From positions 992,001-1,056,000 of the forward strand of contig JANHCV010000011.1 of the NCBI GenBank assembly GCA_025594325.1: a stretch of DNA of 64,000 nt, written 5' to 3'. The notes beneath the pieces were generated by a model that ran no database searches, was not told where the DNA came from, and saw only the letters and a list, made by a program, of their open reading frames with translations. This stretch comes from Blastocladiella emersonii ATCC 22665 (lineage: Eukaryota > Blastocladiomycota > Blastocladiomycetes > Blastocladiales > Blastocladiaceae). The position numbers were made by a program, and so were the translations under genes. Below are positions 18,412-27,069 of this stretch, one piece after another (the first letter of the stretch is position 1; every line of letters starts with the position of its first letter).

Positions 18412-19439
18412 TCAGCCGCCTTGTGGCCGTAGCCCTTGCAGTTGTAGCACTTGATGTTGGTGAGGGCGCGGCCCTGGTGCGCCGCCGCCCGCTGCCAAAT
18501 CGCGCCAACGTCCATGGCGTCTGGGTCTGGGACGAGCTCGGCCGCGACGCCCGCCGCCCCGCCCTCGTGCACCAGGAAGTGCTTGACCATCTTGTCAAAA
18601 CAGCAGCCCTTGCGCAGCGAGGCGAAGGCCACGTCTGTGGCCAGCGGCGAGTTGCCGGCCGTGACCACCAGGTAGAACTGCATTGCCAGCTTGCTGAGCG
18701 CGCAGTAGCCTGCACCGGACGCGGTCTGGCGGAACTTGGAGACAAAATCGCGCGCTGGCATGGCGCTGCGCACGTACTTGAGGTTCTTGAGCTCATGCGC
18801 GTACTTGGTCTCCAACTTCTCGGCTGGCTGCGTCGACTTGACAAGGGAGATGTAGGCGTTGAACAAGCCGTAGTCCTCGAACTTGGACCCGGCCATTGCC
18901 AGCTCCATGGCCTTGAGCACCTTGCCCGTCAGCTTGCCGTGGAAGTGCGCAACCTTGAACTGCTCTGGGACGTTGAACGTGAGCTGGAGGATACTCTCGT
19001 ACTGCGTGATGGCGCTCTTGACCTTGAAGTTGACGCCGTCAACCAACTTCATGCGCATCAGCGCGTGCATTGCGGCCAGCGTGAAGCCATCAACGCCCAC
19101 GCCCGGCCTGCGCGCGCTGCTGACCTGGATGCTATCAAGCTCGCCCTGCAGGATACCGTTGAGCGGCTGGCTCTGCTGCGTCTGCCGCAGCTTGACCTTG
19201 AGCGCATACGCGCGGCGCTCCGCCGTCTCAGCACGCCGCTCAGCCGCGACCGCGTGGGCCTCGGTTGGCACTCCCAGTTGCCAGTAGTCGCTGGCGACGT
19301 TGAGCGCGAGGAAGACGAGCTTGGCTTTGTCCTTGTACGGCATGACCAGGTTGTGCCACGGCGCAAGCTGGTACTTGGGGACGATGGCCGCAACGTCAAA
19401 CGTCGCCAGTTTTTTGAGGAACTGTGCCGGCGTTATCAT
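18363..19439 (-). CDS. Gypsy Gag with CCHC zinc knuckle
   Basis: A 358-aa capsid/nucleocapsid protein starting at the ATG at 19439, 44 bases beyond the primer-binding region; the longer ORF from 19526 starts inside the LTR and is unlikely. The C-terminus has one zinc knuckle, C-Y-N-C-K-G-Y-G-H-K-A-A-D-C, which binds the RNA genome. The frame ends at TAG 18363 and overlaps the protease frame by about 48 bases, so frameshifting or an indel links gag and pol. The Gag frame itself looks intact. Confidence 0.85.
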   Translation of the reverse strand: MITPAQFLKKLATFDVAAIVPKYQLAPWHNLVMPYKDKAKLVFLALNVASDYWQLGVPTEAHAVAAERRAETAERRAYALKVKLRQTQQSQPLNGILQGELDSIQVSSARRPGVGVDGFTLAAMHALMRMKLVDGVNFKVKSAITQYESILQLTFNVPEQFKVAHFHGKLTGKVLKAMELAMAGSKFEDYGLFNAYISLVKSTQPAEKLETKYAHELKNLKYVRSAMPARDFVSKFRQTASGAGYCALSKLAMQFYLVVTAGNSPLATDVAFASLRKGCCFDKMVKHFLVHEGGAAGVAAELVPDPDAMDVGAIWQRAAAHQGRALTNIKCYNCKGYGHKAADCPSPPRLSSGNASRA

Positions 19440-19482
19440 CTTGCCGTCGTGGAAGAAATCACCGCTTGGAGGGGGTTTTACG

Positions 19483-19491
19483 GTGATACAA
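19483..19491 (-). other. Candidate self-priming primer-binding site
   Basis: Two bases beyond the 5' LTR the sense strand reads TTGTATCAC, the exact complement of GTGATACAA inside the LTR (19563-19555). It does not start with TGG as tRNA-primed sites do. Chromoviruses of the Tf1 type prime reverse transcription by folding their own RNA 5' end onto such a site. Confidence 0.5.
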
Positions 19492-19493
19492 AG

Positions 19494-19670
19494 TGTAAGG
19501 TGCCGAGGGGGAGGGTCTTGCGCCACGAGGAATGACTAGCCGGATAATGAAGGATTGTATCACGAATGACAAGAGAGAGGGAGAGCGAGGGCAACGCTCG
19601 GCTTATGAGGGACTGCGCCACCAGCCCGCGCCACCAGCCCGAGCTGTTGGATCACTGAACCGTGACACTA
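19494..19670 (-). repeat. 5' LTR of the Gypsy element
   Basis: 177 bases flanking the gag side. Differences from the other LTR cluster near its sense-strand start and are all C/T or A/G changes. Promoter elements were not identified with confidence. Confidence 0.9.
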
Positions 19671-19675
19671 ACAAT

Positions 19676-20001
19676 TTGGAGGCTGACAACAGCGCAACGC
19701 CTGAGCAGGTGGACCTTTGACGTGCTGGGGGTACCGGCATGGGGAACGATGACAAGGGTGACAGCGAGATCATTCCCGTGAACATCGCGCGGGAAGCCCA
19801 GGGCAACAACGTTGTGTCTTTATGGCTACAAGATGAGCAAACACACTGCATTGGGAGAGCGTGCACTGTGCGCACGAGGCGTGGTCAAAAACAACTGCCA
19901 TCAAGTTTGAGAGACTGGTCCAACAAGTTCGCAAGCTCGAGGGAAGAGCAAAAGGTGCGCACATGCTCGCTCATGCGATCAAGACAAAGGAGAAAAAGTA
20001 C
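19676..20001. other. Non-coding stretch, probable end of the Helitron remnant
   Basis: The first codons after the LTR element continue the frame that was open before it, for about 15 residues to a TGA at 19718-19720. After that no protein or RNA pattern is recognisable up to the tRNA gene. Confidence 0.5.
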
Positions 20002-20073
20002 TGCCGCCTGGGAGGATCGAACACCCGGCCTTTGCTTTACGAGAGCAACGCTCTGCCACTGAGCTAAGGCGGC
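20002..20073 (-). tRNA. tRNA-Thr (anticodon CGT)
   Basis: 72 bases that fold as a complete cloverleaf: acceptor stem GCCGCCT/AGGCGGC, D arm GCTC...GAGC-like, anticodon stem TTGCT/AGCAA around loop CTCGTAA (anticodon CGT, reading ACG), T arm GGGTG..TTCGATC..CTCCC. No intron. Discriminator base A. An identical gene lies on the other strand at 20766. Confidence 0.95.
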
Positions 20074-20765
20074 TCGCTCTCCTGCGTCATTGTTGCGTAA
20101 CAAAGACCGAAGGTCGTATTCCATCAGCAGATACATCACGTGGTCAACTAGATTGAGACAAATCAATCGATCTAGAACCCTCCAAAGCCACGGTTTCACT
20201 CGCTCGTTCTTCAGCTCGGCATGCCAATCGCGGTAGTTGCTGACCAGTGTGGCCATGCTGAGATTCTTGAGCTTAGAGAACTGGGTGAAGCGGGCCAGGG
20301 GGGTTGTTACGCGTCGTTCATGCGGTGGTGATCGTGGTGATCGTCCACCTAATCTCGCATGCTCTCGCCCGTAACCGCCTCGCTACCAGTCGCGCTCCTG
20401 CAGCATCATACTCCATTTTGTCATTCTCTATCCCCTCACCCAGCCATGATTCAGGGCCAGATCGAAGAATACACCCCTCTGACTAGCTGTACAGCTCGTG
20501 AATTTTCATGGCTTTACTTGAACGCGGAAATCCCACAGGAGCGAGGTTTGTAGCTGAGCGACCAACCAAACTGACTCCCAGATGTGGCCAAAGACAAAGA
20601 CCGCTTGATCCAGTCCGTACTCGGCGAGTACGGCTCGCTCGTTGAGCACGGTTGCCAAAGATTCTTGCTTGATTGTTGTACAGCACGTTCGTGGAAGTTG
20701 CTTGCTTCGCGCCGATTGCTTCAGTTGACCCAAATAGGATCCGAAACTGTGGACTTCAATCACAG
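20074..20765. other. Spacer between two inverted tRNA-Thr genes
   Basis: About 690 bases of lower-GC sequence without a convincing ORF. Upstream promoter elements of the two divergent tRNA genes are internal to the tRNAs, so none are expected here. Nothing else is seen. Confidence 0.6.
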
Positions 20766-20837
20766 GCCGCCTTAGCTCAGTGGCAGAGCGTTGCTCTCGT
20801 AAAGCAAAGGCCGGGTGTTCGATCCTCCCAGGCGGCA
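20766..20837 (+). tRNA. tRNA-Thr (anticodon CGT), second copy
   Basis: Same 72-base sequence as the minus-strand gene at 20002-20073, in opposite orientation. The flanks are unrelated, so only the tRNA unit itself is duplicated. A T-run (GTTTTG) follows about five bases after the 3' end as a Pol III terminator. Confidence 0.95.
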
Positions 20838-20949
20838 TCACGTTTTGTTTTCCGTTGCGCTCTAGCGCCAGCCAGCCAGCCAAACCAGTTAGTGAGTGAG
20901 TAGGGAGGGAGGAAGTGAAGTGAGCGTAGCAGAAGCCAAAAAAAAAAGG

Positions 20950-21021
20950 TGTCATCTCCCAGAATCGAACTGGGGTCGCCACGGCCACAACGTGGAGTAC
21001 TAACCACTATACTAAGATGAC
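20950..21021 (-). tRNA. tRNA-His (anticodon GTG)
   Basis: Acceptor stem GTCATCT/AGATGAC, anticodon stem CCACG/CGTGG around loop TTGTGGC (anticodon GTG), T arm with TTCGATT. 72 bases, no intron. Ten consecutive T on the sense strand (20947-20938) follow two bases after the discriminator and form a strong Pol III terminator. The extra 5' G of tRNA-His is not encoded, as is normal in eukaryotes. Confidence 0.94.
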
Positions 21022-21451
21022 TTGCTAATGTAGTCGCTTTATATTCTTCTAGTTCTTGTCCGCTTTGCTCGATCACATTTGCCATCAATCCGTGTTCTGC
21101 GGACCGAGCACCACTGTGATCCTGCCTCCTCGTTTTTATACGCGCAAACTGCGTTCGCAGCGGACCGACGAGGGTGAGCACGCCCGTCCGCTTCAGTGGC
21201 AATGCGGTGCGTTCCAACTGCCCGCTCCCTCTCGTCTTGGCCCCGTTGATCGCGCACCACACGGCGACGACGACGACGACAAGTGTGCATCTTGTTCGCT
21301 CGTACGAGCGCACTTGATTCGGCGTCGGGTGAGCAACGGAGTGCGGAAGGAGGGAGGGAGGGCATCGTTTCGATCGGGGTCGAGCCAAGCGAAGCCGGTT
21401 GTTTGATGGTATCGGGGAGGCTGGTGCCGGCGTCTTTTGAGGTCGAAGCAT
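21022..21451. other. Spacer between tRNA-His and tRNA-Gln
   Basis: No coding or RNA pattern beyond short overlapping ORFs that run through the tRNAs. A (CGA)n-like run lies near 21262-21280. Confidence 0.5.
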
Positions 21452-21523
21452 GGTCCTATAGTGTAGCGGTCATCACACCAGACTCTGAATCTGGTAACCT
21501 GAGTTCGAATCTCAGTAGGACCT
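21452..21523 (+). tRNA. tRNA-Gln (anticodon CTG)
   Basis: Acceptor stem GGTCCTA/TAGGACC, anticodon stem CCAGA/TCTGG around loop CTCTGAA (anticodon CTG, reading CAG), T arm with TTCGAAT. 72 bases, no intron, discriminator T. The run CTTTTTC shortly downstream is the terminator. CAG is heavily used in the Gln-rich proteins of this window. Confidence 0.94.
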
Positions 21524-21780
21524 TGGTTCTTTTTCATTTTTCTCACTCCGTCTCGCTCGCCCCCTCGGCTTGCCGCTCTTCGCTCATGCTGTTGCTCTCG
21601 TGCTCTTGTTTCCGACGCCATATGTTGCCGATATCGCTCGCTCTCCCGCTCGCCCTTCTCGCGCACAAAGTGACTGCCGATGGATGGACGAGCTCGTGGG
21701 TAGCGAGGGTGCTCACCTCCCTCCCTTCTTTCTCACTCTCGCCTACTGTTCGTCACCGCAGGATGTATATACATCGGCCT

Positions 21781-23276
21781 TCACCCAGAATCGCCTCCGA
21801 GCGCACGGTGACCCGTCCGCTCGCGCAGCGACCCAAACCCTGGCCACGCGGCCGCTCCGCATGTCGCCTGATACTGATGCTGCCGCTGCATCATCATTGC
21901 CGCTTCGGACATGGGCAGTACCAGCGGACTCGGCGGCACATAGTACGAACCCGCCGTATCCGCCGTCAACGTGCTGTACGAATCGAACAGACGCGCCGTG
22001 GCATCGTCCCGCTCCTGGCTCGCGGTGCGCTGCGTCTGGACTGTGTTGCCCGACCACGGCATCCACTCACCAAGCAGCGATGTCGTGGATGGCGTGCGTT
22101 CGCGACCCGGCCACGTTATGGGGATCAGCGGCCGCGGCAAGCTGTTTGAGAGCGACGCGGGTGTCGATTCCTGCCACGCGTCAGACGGTGAGGGCGCGGG
22201 GGGCGGGTATGCGGCGGCGGCGATTGCGGGCAGGCGCGTGGAACCGCCGCGCGGCGGTTGGAAGCGGTATGCGGCTGGTGTTGAAGCTTTTGGTGCAGAT
22301 TCGAGCAGTCGGCGGCACCAAGCGGTTCCGTCATCATGCGCTGAGTCGCGATTTGGAGGCGGCTGTGTCGGCACGGACGCAGTTGCTGGCGCAAGCCGCT
22401 GCGCTGGCCGATGGTGCTGATTCGCGACGAAGCCGTGGTGAGGATGCTGCGGTATTGGAGGCGGTGGTGGCGGGCTCGCGCGAGGCGTTGGATACGGCTG
22501 CGACGCGGCGGGAACTGGTTGAGCCGCATGCTTCGTCGCTTCAGCACGAAGCGCGACCGAGCCCCACGATGGCAACGCGGGAGCGAAGAAGGTGCCTAGC
22601 AGCAAGTCGCTGAGGTCCTCAGAAACGCGCTGCGGGTGGTAGAAGGCGACCTGGCGCGAGACGCGAAGCGAAGAGGCAAAGCGCTCGGGCGCGAGCGATA
22701 CGACTGTGAGGGCCACGGTCACTCTCAAGATCGTCGATATGTACTCGAGAATCTAGGCAATAGCGCGGAAATTAGCATCGCGTGAGTCAAAATGAGTCGC
22801 AGGCAAACGTACCTCGGTCGTCAGGTAGCCCTGAATCAAGAGCACTGAGTTCGGCGGCGCGTCCACAATCTCTGCGAGTTCCAGCAGCTGCGTCCATTGT
22901 GGCGGAAGGTGGCCCTCGAGGAAATGCAGCCGCCGCCCGAGCTCGGCGCCGATAGAAGATCCCGCGAAGATGATGACAAGCCGGTCCTACCATCGCACCG
23001 CCGTCAGGATTCGGACAGGACGAGCTCGACACCCAGTATCAAGCATACCGCAGGAATGCTCACCGCCGCCATGACACCGAGCTGCGCAGCATTTGCACCC
23101 AGCACCTGCTCCGCCCTGCGCTCGAGCGCGCGGCCCATGGCGACGAGGCTGTGCAAGCAGTCGCCGAGCTGCGCGATGGCCTCGTCGCTGACGACAAGTA
23201 CGTGGCGCGGCATGACGTTGCGGCGGCTCAGCGCCGCTTGCGGAGCGTGTTGCATCGAGTCTCGGTAGGTATTCAT
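21781..23276 (-). CDS. Unknown 452-aa protein, three exons
   Basis: Exons 23276-23064, 22986-22813 and 22752-21781 join in phase 0, with donors GTGAGC and GTACGT and acceptors GGTAG and CCTAG. The start ATG at 23276 is the first in frame. Residues 1-70 are helical and charged. Residues 70-190, spanning all junctions, look like a conserved folded domain (segments L-V-I-I-F-A-G-S-S-I-G-A-E-L-G and V-L-L-I-Q-G-Y-L-T-T-E-I-L-E-Y-I). From about residue 215 onward the protein is Pro/Ala/Ser/Gln-rich and probably disordered. I do not recognise the domain. The splicing consistency and retained hydrophobic pattern across exon joints are the evidence that it is real. Confidence 0.65.
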
Positions 23277-23454
23277 TCGCTGCGTTCATCAAGATTACTG
23301 GGTTGCGGGGGAGAAGCGGGCGATGGAGCCAAGTCGAGGCGCAGTCCACCCTCGGGCCAGCGCCCGTCCACTTGACTCTGCGTGCATCACCTGATGGAGA
23401 CCTGCCAAAACCAGCGACGCGCTGCGCCGCACACAACCGAATGTATTGTAGGGT

Positions 23455-24646
23455 TTACCAGCAGTACTTGTCGCGCTTGCTCTTGGTGCGGACCTCGAGC
23501 ATAGCCTCGCCGAGCTTGCCCTGTTTCTTGGCATGCGCGAGCCGTGCGCGGGTCTCGCCGTCGAGCTGGACATCGGCGCCGACCTGGTACTTTTTCACCA
23601 GCTCGAGCTCGTCGACGTCGTCCTCATCCCCCTCGACGTGGTCGCCAATGCGGCGACGCGTGCCCGCGGCCTTCTCGGCCTCGCGCAGCGCGCGGCGCAC
23701 GACGTCGGCCTGGACCTTGACAACGAACGAGCTGGCGAACCCGAGCTTGGTCGCGTCGCCGTCGCACCGCATGGGCCACGCGGCGCGCGCGTCGGTCGCG
23801 TGGTCGACGTGCAGCACGCCGCCCCACACGGACTGGAACGCGACCTGGTTGGTCTCGGGGAGGATGATTGGGAGCCACTAGTCGCGCGGACGATGGTGGT
23901 CAGTGTCGGAGCGAAGCGAGTCGGCGGTGAGTAGCAGCGTACCTCTTCCGCAGGCCCGACGGCCTCAGTCGCGCACGATACGACGCCGTGCTTGTCGGCC
24001 GAGAGGTACCGTCCCTCGGCGCTCTTGATGCTCCACCGCTCGGTCGTCTCCTCCTCTTCCTCCCCATCCCCCTTCTCGCCCTCTCCCGCCGCCGCCGCCT
24101 TGGCCGCCGCCGCGCTGCTCGACGTCAGCTTGCGCAGGACAAACACTTGGTGGACGTCGGTCGGCTCAAAGTCGGCGGCGCGCCACGTGTCGGGGTCGAC
24201 GCCGTCGTCGAGATCGACGGGCCGCAGCACGGCGTGCGGCGAGTCGGTCGGGTTGTACAGCGACGAGGGCGTCGAGGTGCCCGGGAACAGGACGACGCAG
24301 GGGCCCGTCAGGTGCGCGATGCGGGTGGCCTGTGTCCAGCCTACACGGGAGGAGGTGCGGGTGTGAGTGGGATGCCGCGGTTGCGCAGGGGACGGTGGTG
24401 CAGCGGACCAGATTCGGGGAGCCCGGCGTCCTCGTCGTCGTCGTCGGACCCGGCGCCGCGCTTCCGCTTCGACGGCTTGTGGCTACACGAGGGCGGTGAG
24501 CGGGGCGAGCTTTCCGAGGCGAACGGGAGCGCGAGCACAACTTACTCCTTGTCGGCCTTATCGCGCTTACTACTCTTCTTCTTCTTCTTCCCAGCATCGC
24601 CGCTGCCCTTGAACACGAGCTTCCCGGGGCGAGGTGCGGATGACAT
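23455..24646 (-). CDS. FRG1: FRG1 family protein (actin/RNA-binding, pre-mRNA processing)
   Basis: Four exons (24646-24546, 24482-24409, 23340 region of intron removed: 24340-23943, and 23877-23455) give 331 aa. The N-terminus has the K-L-V-F-K-G start and Lys-rich stretch typical of FRG1. The middle has the beta-trefoil (fascin-like) pattern, including G-R-Y-L-S-A-D-K-H-G-V-V-S and A-V-G-P-A-E-E|W-L-P-I. The C-terminus ends T-K-S-K-R-D-K-Y-C-W, close to the family's K-A-D-R-Y-C-K. FRG1 proteins bind F-actin and RNA and associate with spliceosomes and nucleoli. Oddities are an acidic Glu/Ala insert near residue 125 and a possible non-standard donor GTCCGC for intron 2. Exon 2-3 junction is the least certain. 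Confidence 0.85.
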
Positions 24647-24745
24647 TGCAGCAAGTAGTTTCGCGGGCTCGGTCCGCAGTCAAGAGATGCATTCAGAGGT
24701 TGGAGAGCGAGCACCGCGGCCACCGTCACCGCTTACAAGTATATG

Positions 24746-26007
24746 TCACGCGCCGCCGTTGCGCCACGAGCCGAGGAACAAGTGGAGGACGAGCGCCTCG
24801 GGGTCGAGGTGGTTGCGCGAGTAGGTCGGGCGGCTGGTCCCCGTCTGGATGCTGCCCGGCGAGAACTGCCAGAGCGGGAGCACAACGGCGTCGCCGAACC
24901 GGCGCGGCGCCTCCATGAAGTGCATGGCCTTGAACGACGTGTCGCCGCCGAACCCGCTCAGGTACGGGAACACGCCGTCGGTGAAGATGCCGGGCCCCGT
25001 CAGGTCGAGCACGTCGTTGTCGGAGACGGGCGGGTCCCAGGCGGGCGGCGCGTCCATGGTCGCCTCGGGCCGGCGCCGCGCGAGGATCTTGGCGAGGCTG
25101 AGGTGCAGGACGTGCGCGATGGCCGGGTGCGCGGGCGCGGCCGCGAACGTCCAGGTGCAGAACTGGAACCGTCTCGCAAAGTGGTTGGGCCAGACGTCCG
25201 ACTCCATGTCGGCCTCGACGCCGACGACGAGCCGGTCGCCACGCTGCAGCGGCCACTCGTGCATCGGGCGCAGCGGGCACGCATCGACGTCGGCCCAGAC
25301 TCCGCCGAACGTGTACACGACGAGCACGCGGAACAGGTCAGCGCGCATGATGGGCCGCGGCACGTCGCGGTACACGGGCCACACCGCCGGGTGGTACCGC
25401 TGCACGAAGTCGTCCGCGTCCGTGTCGGTCCACAGCAGCACCGCCGCGTCCGGGTTCTTGGCCTTCCACCCGGCGATGCACTCCTGCGCGCGAGAGGGGA
25501 CCGTGCGCGTGTCCGACCACTTGCTGTGCACCAGCTTTGGCAGCGGCCACCGCGCGTCCGTCAGGTTGCGCGCGTGCGCCTCGGTCCAGTTGGTCAGCGC
25601 CGCCATGGCCAGCTCGAGCGGCCGCGGCGGGCCCGTCGGTGGTGGTGGTGGTTTCGGCGCGCCGCCGCCCGTGCTCGGCGCGGCCGGCGCGTCAGCGTCA
25701 TCACCGTGCATCGACACGCTGGTCGGGACCGGGACCGCGGGCTTGTCGAGGATCCGCTCGCCGCCGCCGGCCCCGCTGCCAGCCGCGGCGGTCGTGGTGG
25801 TCCCGGCCGGAAAAACTCGGCTCGACGACGACGCGGGCCGCGTGCCGCTCGCGACCTTGGTCTCGGACGCCGAGAGCTCTACGCCGCCATGGTCGCGGTC
25901 AGATCACGACCTTTCCCCGCGGAGATGAGCGTGAACGTACGGAACAAGAGGACGACGAGGACGAGCAGGGCGACGCCCAGGACGCCGTATCGTTTCTGTG
26001 CATGCAT
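24746..26007 (-). CDS. GT32 (OCH1-like) glycosyltransferase, type II membrane protein
   Basis: Two exons (26007-25941 and 25878-24746; donor GTACGT, acceptor GCGTAG, phase 1) encode 399 aa. Residues 8-23 are a hydrophobic signal anchor after a short basic tail, followed by a low-complexity stem to about residue 110. The catalytic domain has P-K-L-V-H-S-K-W, W-K-A-K-N-P-D, R-A-D-L-F-R and the metal-binding D-x-D in F-G-G-V-W-A-D-V-D-A (D219, D221), as in OCH1 and other GT32 enzymes that transfer mannose from GDP-mannose in the Golgi. The anchor and stem fit Golgi residence. Precise linkage cannot be told from sequence. Divergent from the FAM177-like gene, 358 bases away. Confidence 0.85.
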
Positions 26008-26365
26008 GGCTGGGTGATTTCTGGGGATGGAGAGCACGGATTGCGGGTCGCTCCTGTATTTGAGGGCACGGAATGGCGGCCAGGGACACGCGTGCGAGCG
26101 AGGGCGCGGACGCGGCCAGGCGGGAGACACGGCGGCCGCCGCGGCCATCACCTGATGTCTCGCGTCTCCCGCCCGCTCGGGGCAGTTCATGAAGCACCGC
26201 GGGCCGCTGCACGCGTCTTGGCGTGCGAGGCGCCCGTGGCGCGCGGCCTGCGCCACCCCGCGGCGGCCAGGGACTGCGTCGCGTCGTTTCAGGCCGCGGG
26301 GCGCGTCGTGTCGTCGCGCCTCTCCGCCAAGCCGACCGACTAGGAATACCAGCAACCACCACACC
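26008..26365. other. Divergent promoter region between GT32 and FAM177-like genes
   Basis: 358 bases with short GC-rich overlapping ORFs only. GCCACGCG/CGCGTGGC-like and CGCCCG-rich blocks occur, but no defined regulatory motif is recognisable. Confidence 0.45.
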
Positions 26366-26952
26366 ATGAACGCAGCAGCCACCATGTACCCGTCGACGCT
26401 GACGCACGACGAGGCCCAGCGCATGGCCGCGGCGCCCGGCGGCGGTCGCGGCGAGGCGCCGCACTCGGTACCTTCCGCGTCTCTCTCGACCCCGCGCGCG
26501 ACCTCGACTAACACGACGGCCACGCGTAGGACTTCACCGACCTCGAGTCCGGCACCCACGCGACGCTCCCGTCCTTCTCCTCGTCGCCCTCCGCGAAACG
26601 CACCACCAACAACAACCCCTTCGGCACCTTCCTCGCGGCGCTCGAGACGGTCGCGTGCACGACGCTGGCGGGGATCGACGCGGTTGGGAACACGCTGGCC
26701 GACTGGTGCGGGCTGACGGCGCCGCGGTACGCCGAGTTTATTGACGAGGCCGTGGCCGAGGGCCAGCGCGAGCAGCAGTACGCGATCCAGCAAGGGCGCG
26801 CCGCGGCGGGCGCCGGGTCGACGGCGGTCCAGCCCATGGCCAGCTCGGCCGCGGCGATCAAGCAGCCGCTCATGGCGTCGGCGGGCGGGCCGGCCGCGAC
26901 GTGGTCGAGCGTGGGCGTGGGCGCGGCGCCGGCGAGTCTTGTCTCGACGTGA
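26366..26952 (+). CDS. FAM177-like protein
   Basis: Exons 26366-26467 and 26530-26952 (donor GTACCT, acceptor GCGTAG, phase 0, branch-type CTAAC before the acceptor) give 174 aa. The segment from about residue 62 (P-F-G-T-F-L-A-A-L-E-T-V...G-N-T-L-A-D-W-C-G-L-T-A-P-R-Y-A-E-F-I-D-E) parallels the FAM177 core, in which W-G-P-Y-L is followed by a helix and a G-I-x-x-P-K-Y-x-x-x-I-D-E motif. The tail is Ala/Gln-rich. FAM177 proteins are poorly characterised; animal members associate with Golgi membranes. The N-terminal conserved I-H-F-x-x-G block of the family is weak here, so the call is moderate. Confidence 0.55.
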
Positions 26953-27069
26953 TTCAGAAATACACCCACGACTTAGACTGCACGCGACCGACGGAAGGAA
27001 TCGAGAGGGGGATACATTCATACTCGGCAAACCTCATCTCCGCGCCGACCTCGCGCCTCACAACCTTCT

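Larger units (their letters stand above)
14371..19675 (-). mobile_element. Chromodomain Ty3/Gypsy retrotransposon (chromovirus), defective
   Basis: A 5.3-kb minus-strand LTR element with order gag, protease, RT, RNase H, integrase, chromodomain. Both ends carry 177-bp LTRs and the 5-bp direct repeat ACAAT lies at 14371-14375 and 19671-19675, the expected target duplication. The two LTRs differ at about five positions, all transitions, so insertion is fairly recent. A purine tract abuts the 3' LTR and a self-complementary priming site follows the 5' LTR. The coding region has a protease catalytic Asp to Asn change, an altered RT Y-x-D-D box, an integrase catalytic Glu to Lys change, one nonsense codon and frame changes, so this copy cannot be autonomous. 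Confidence 0.9.
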
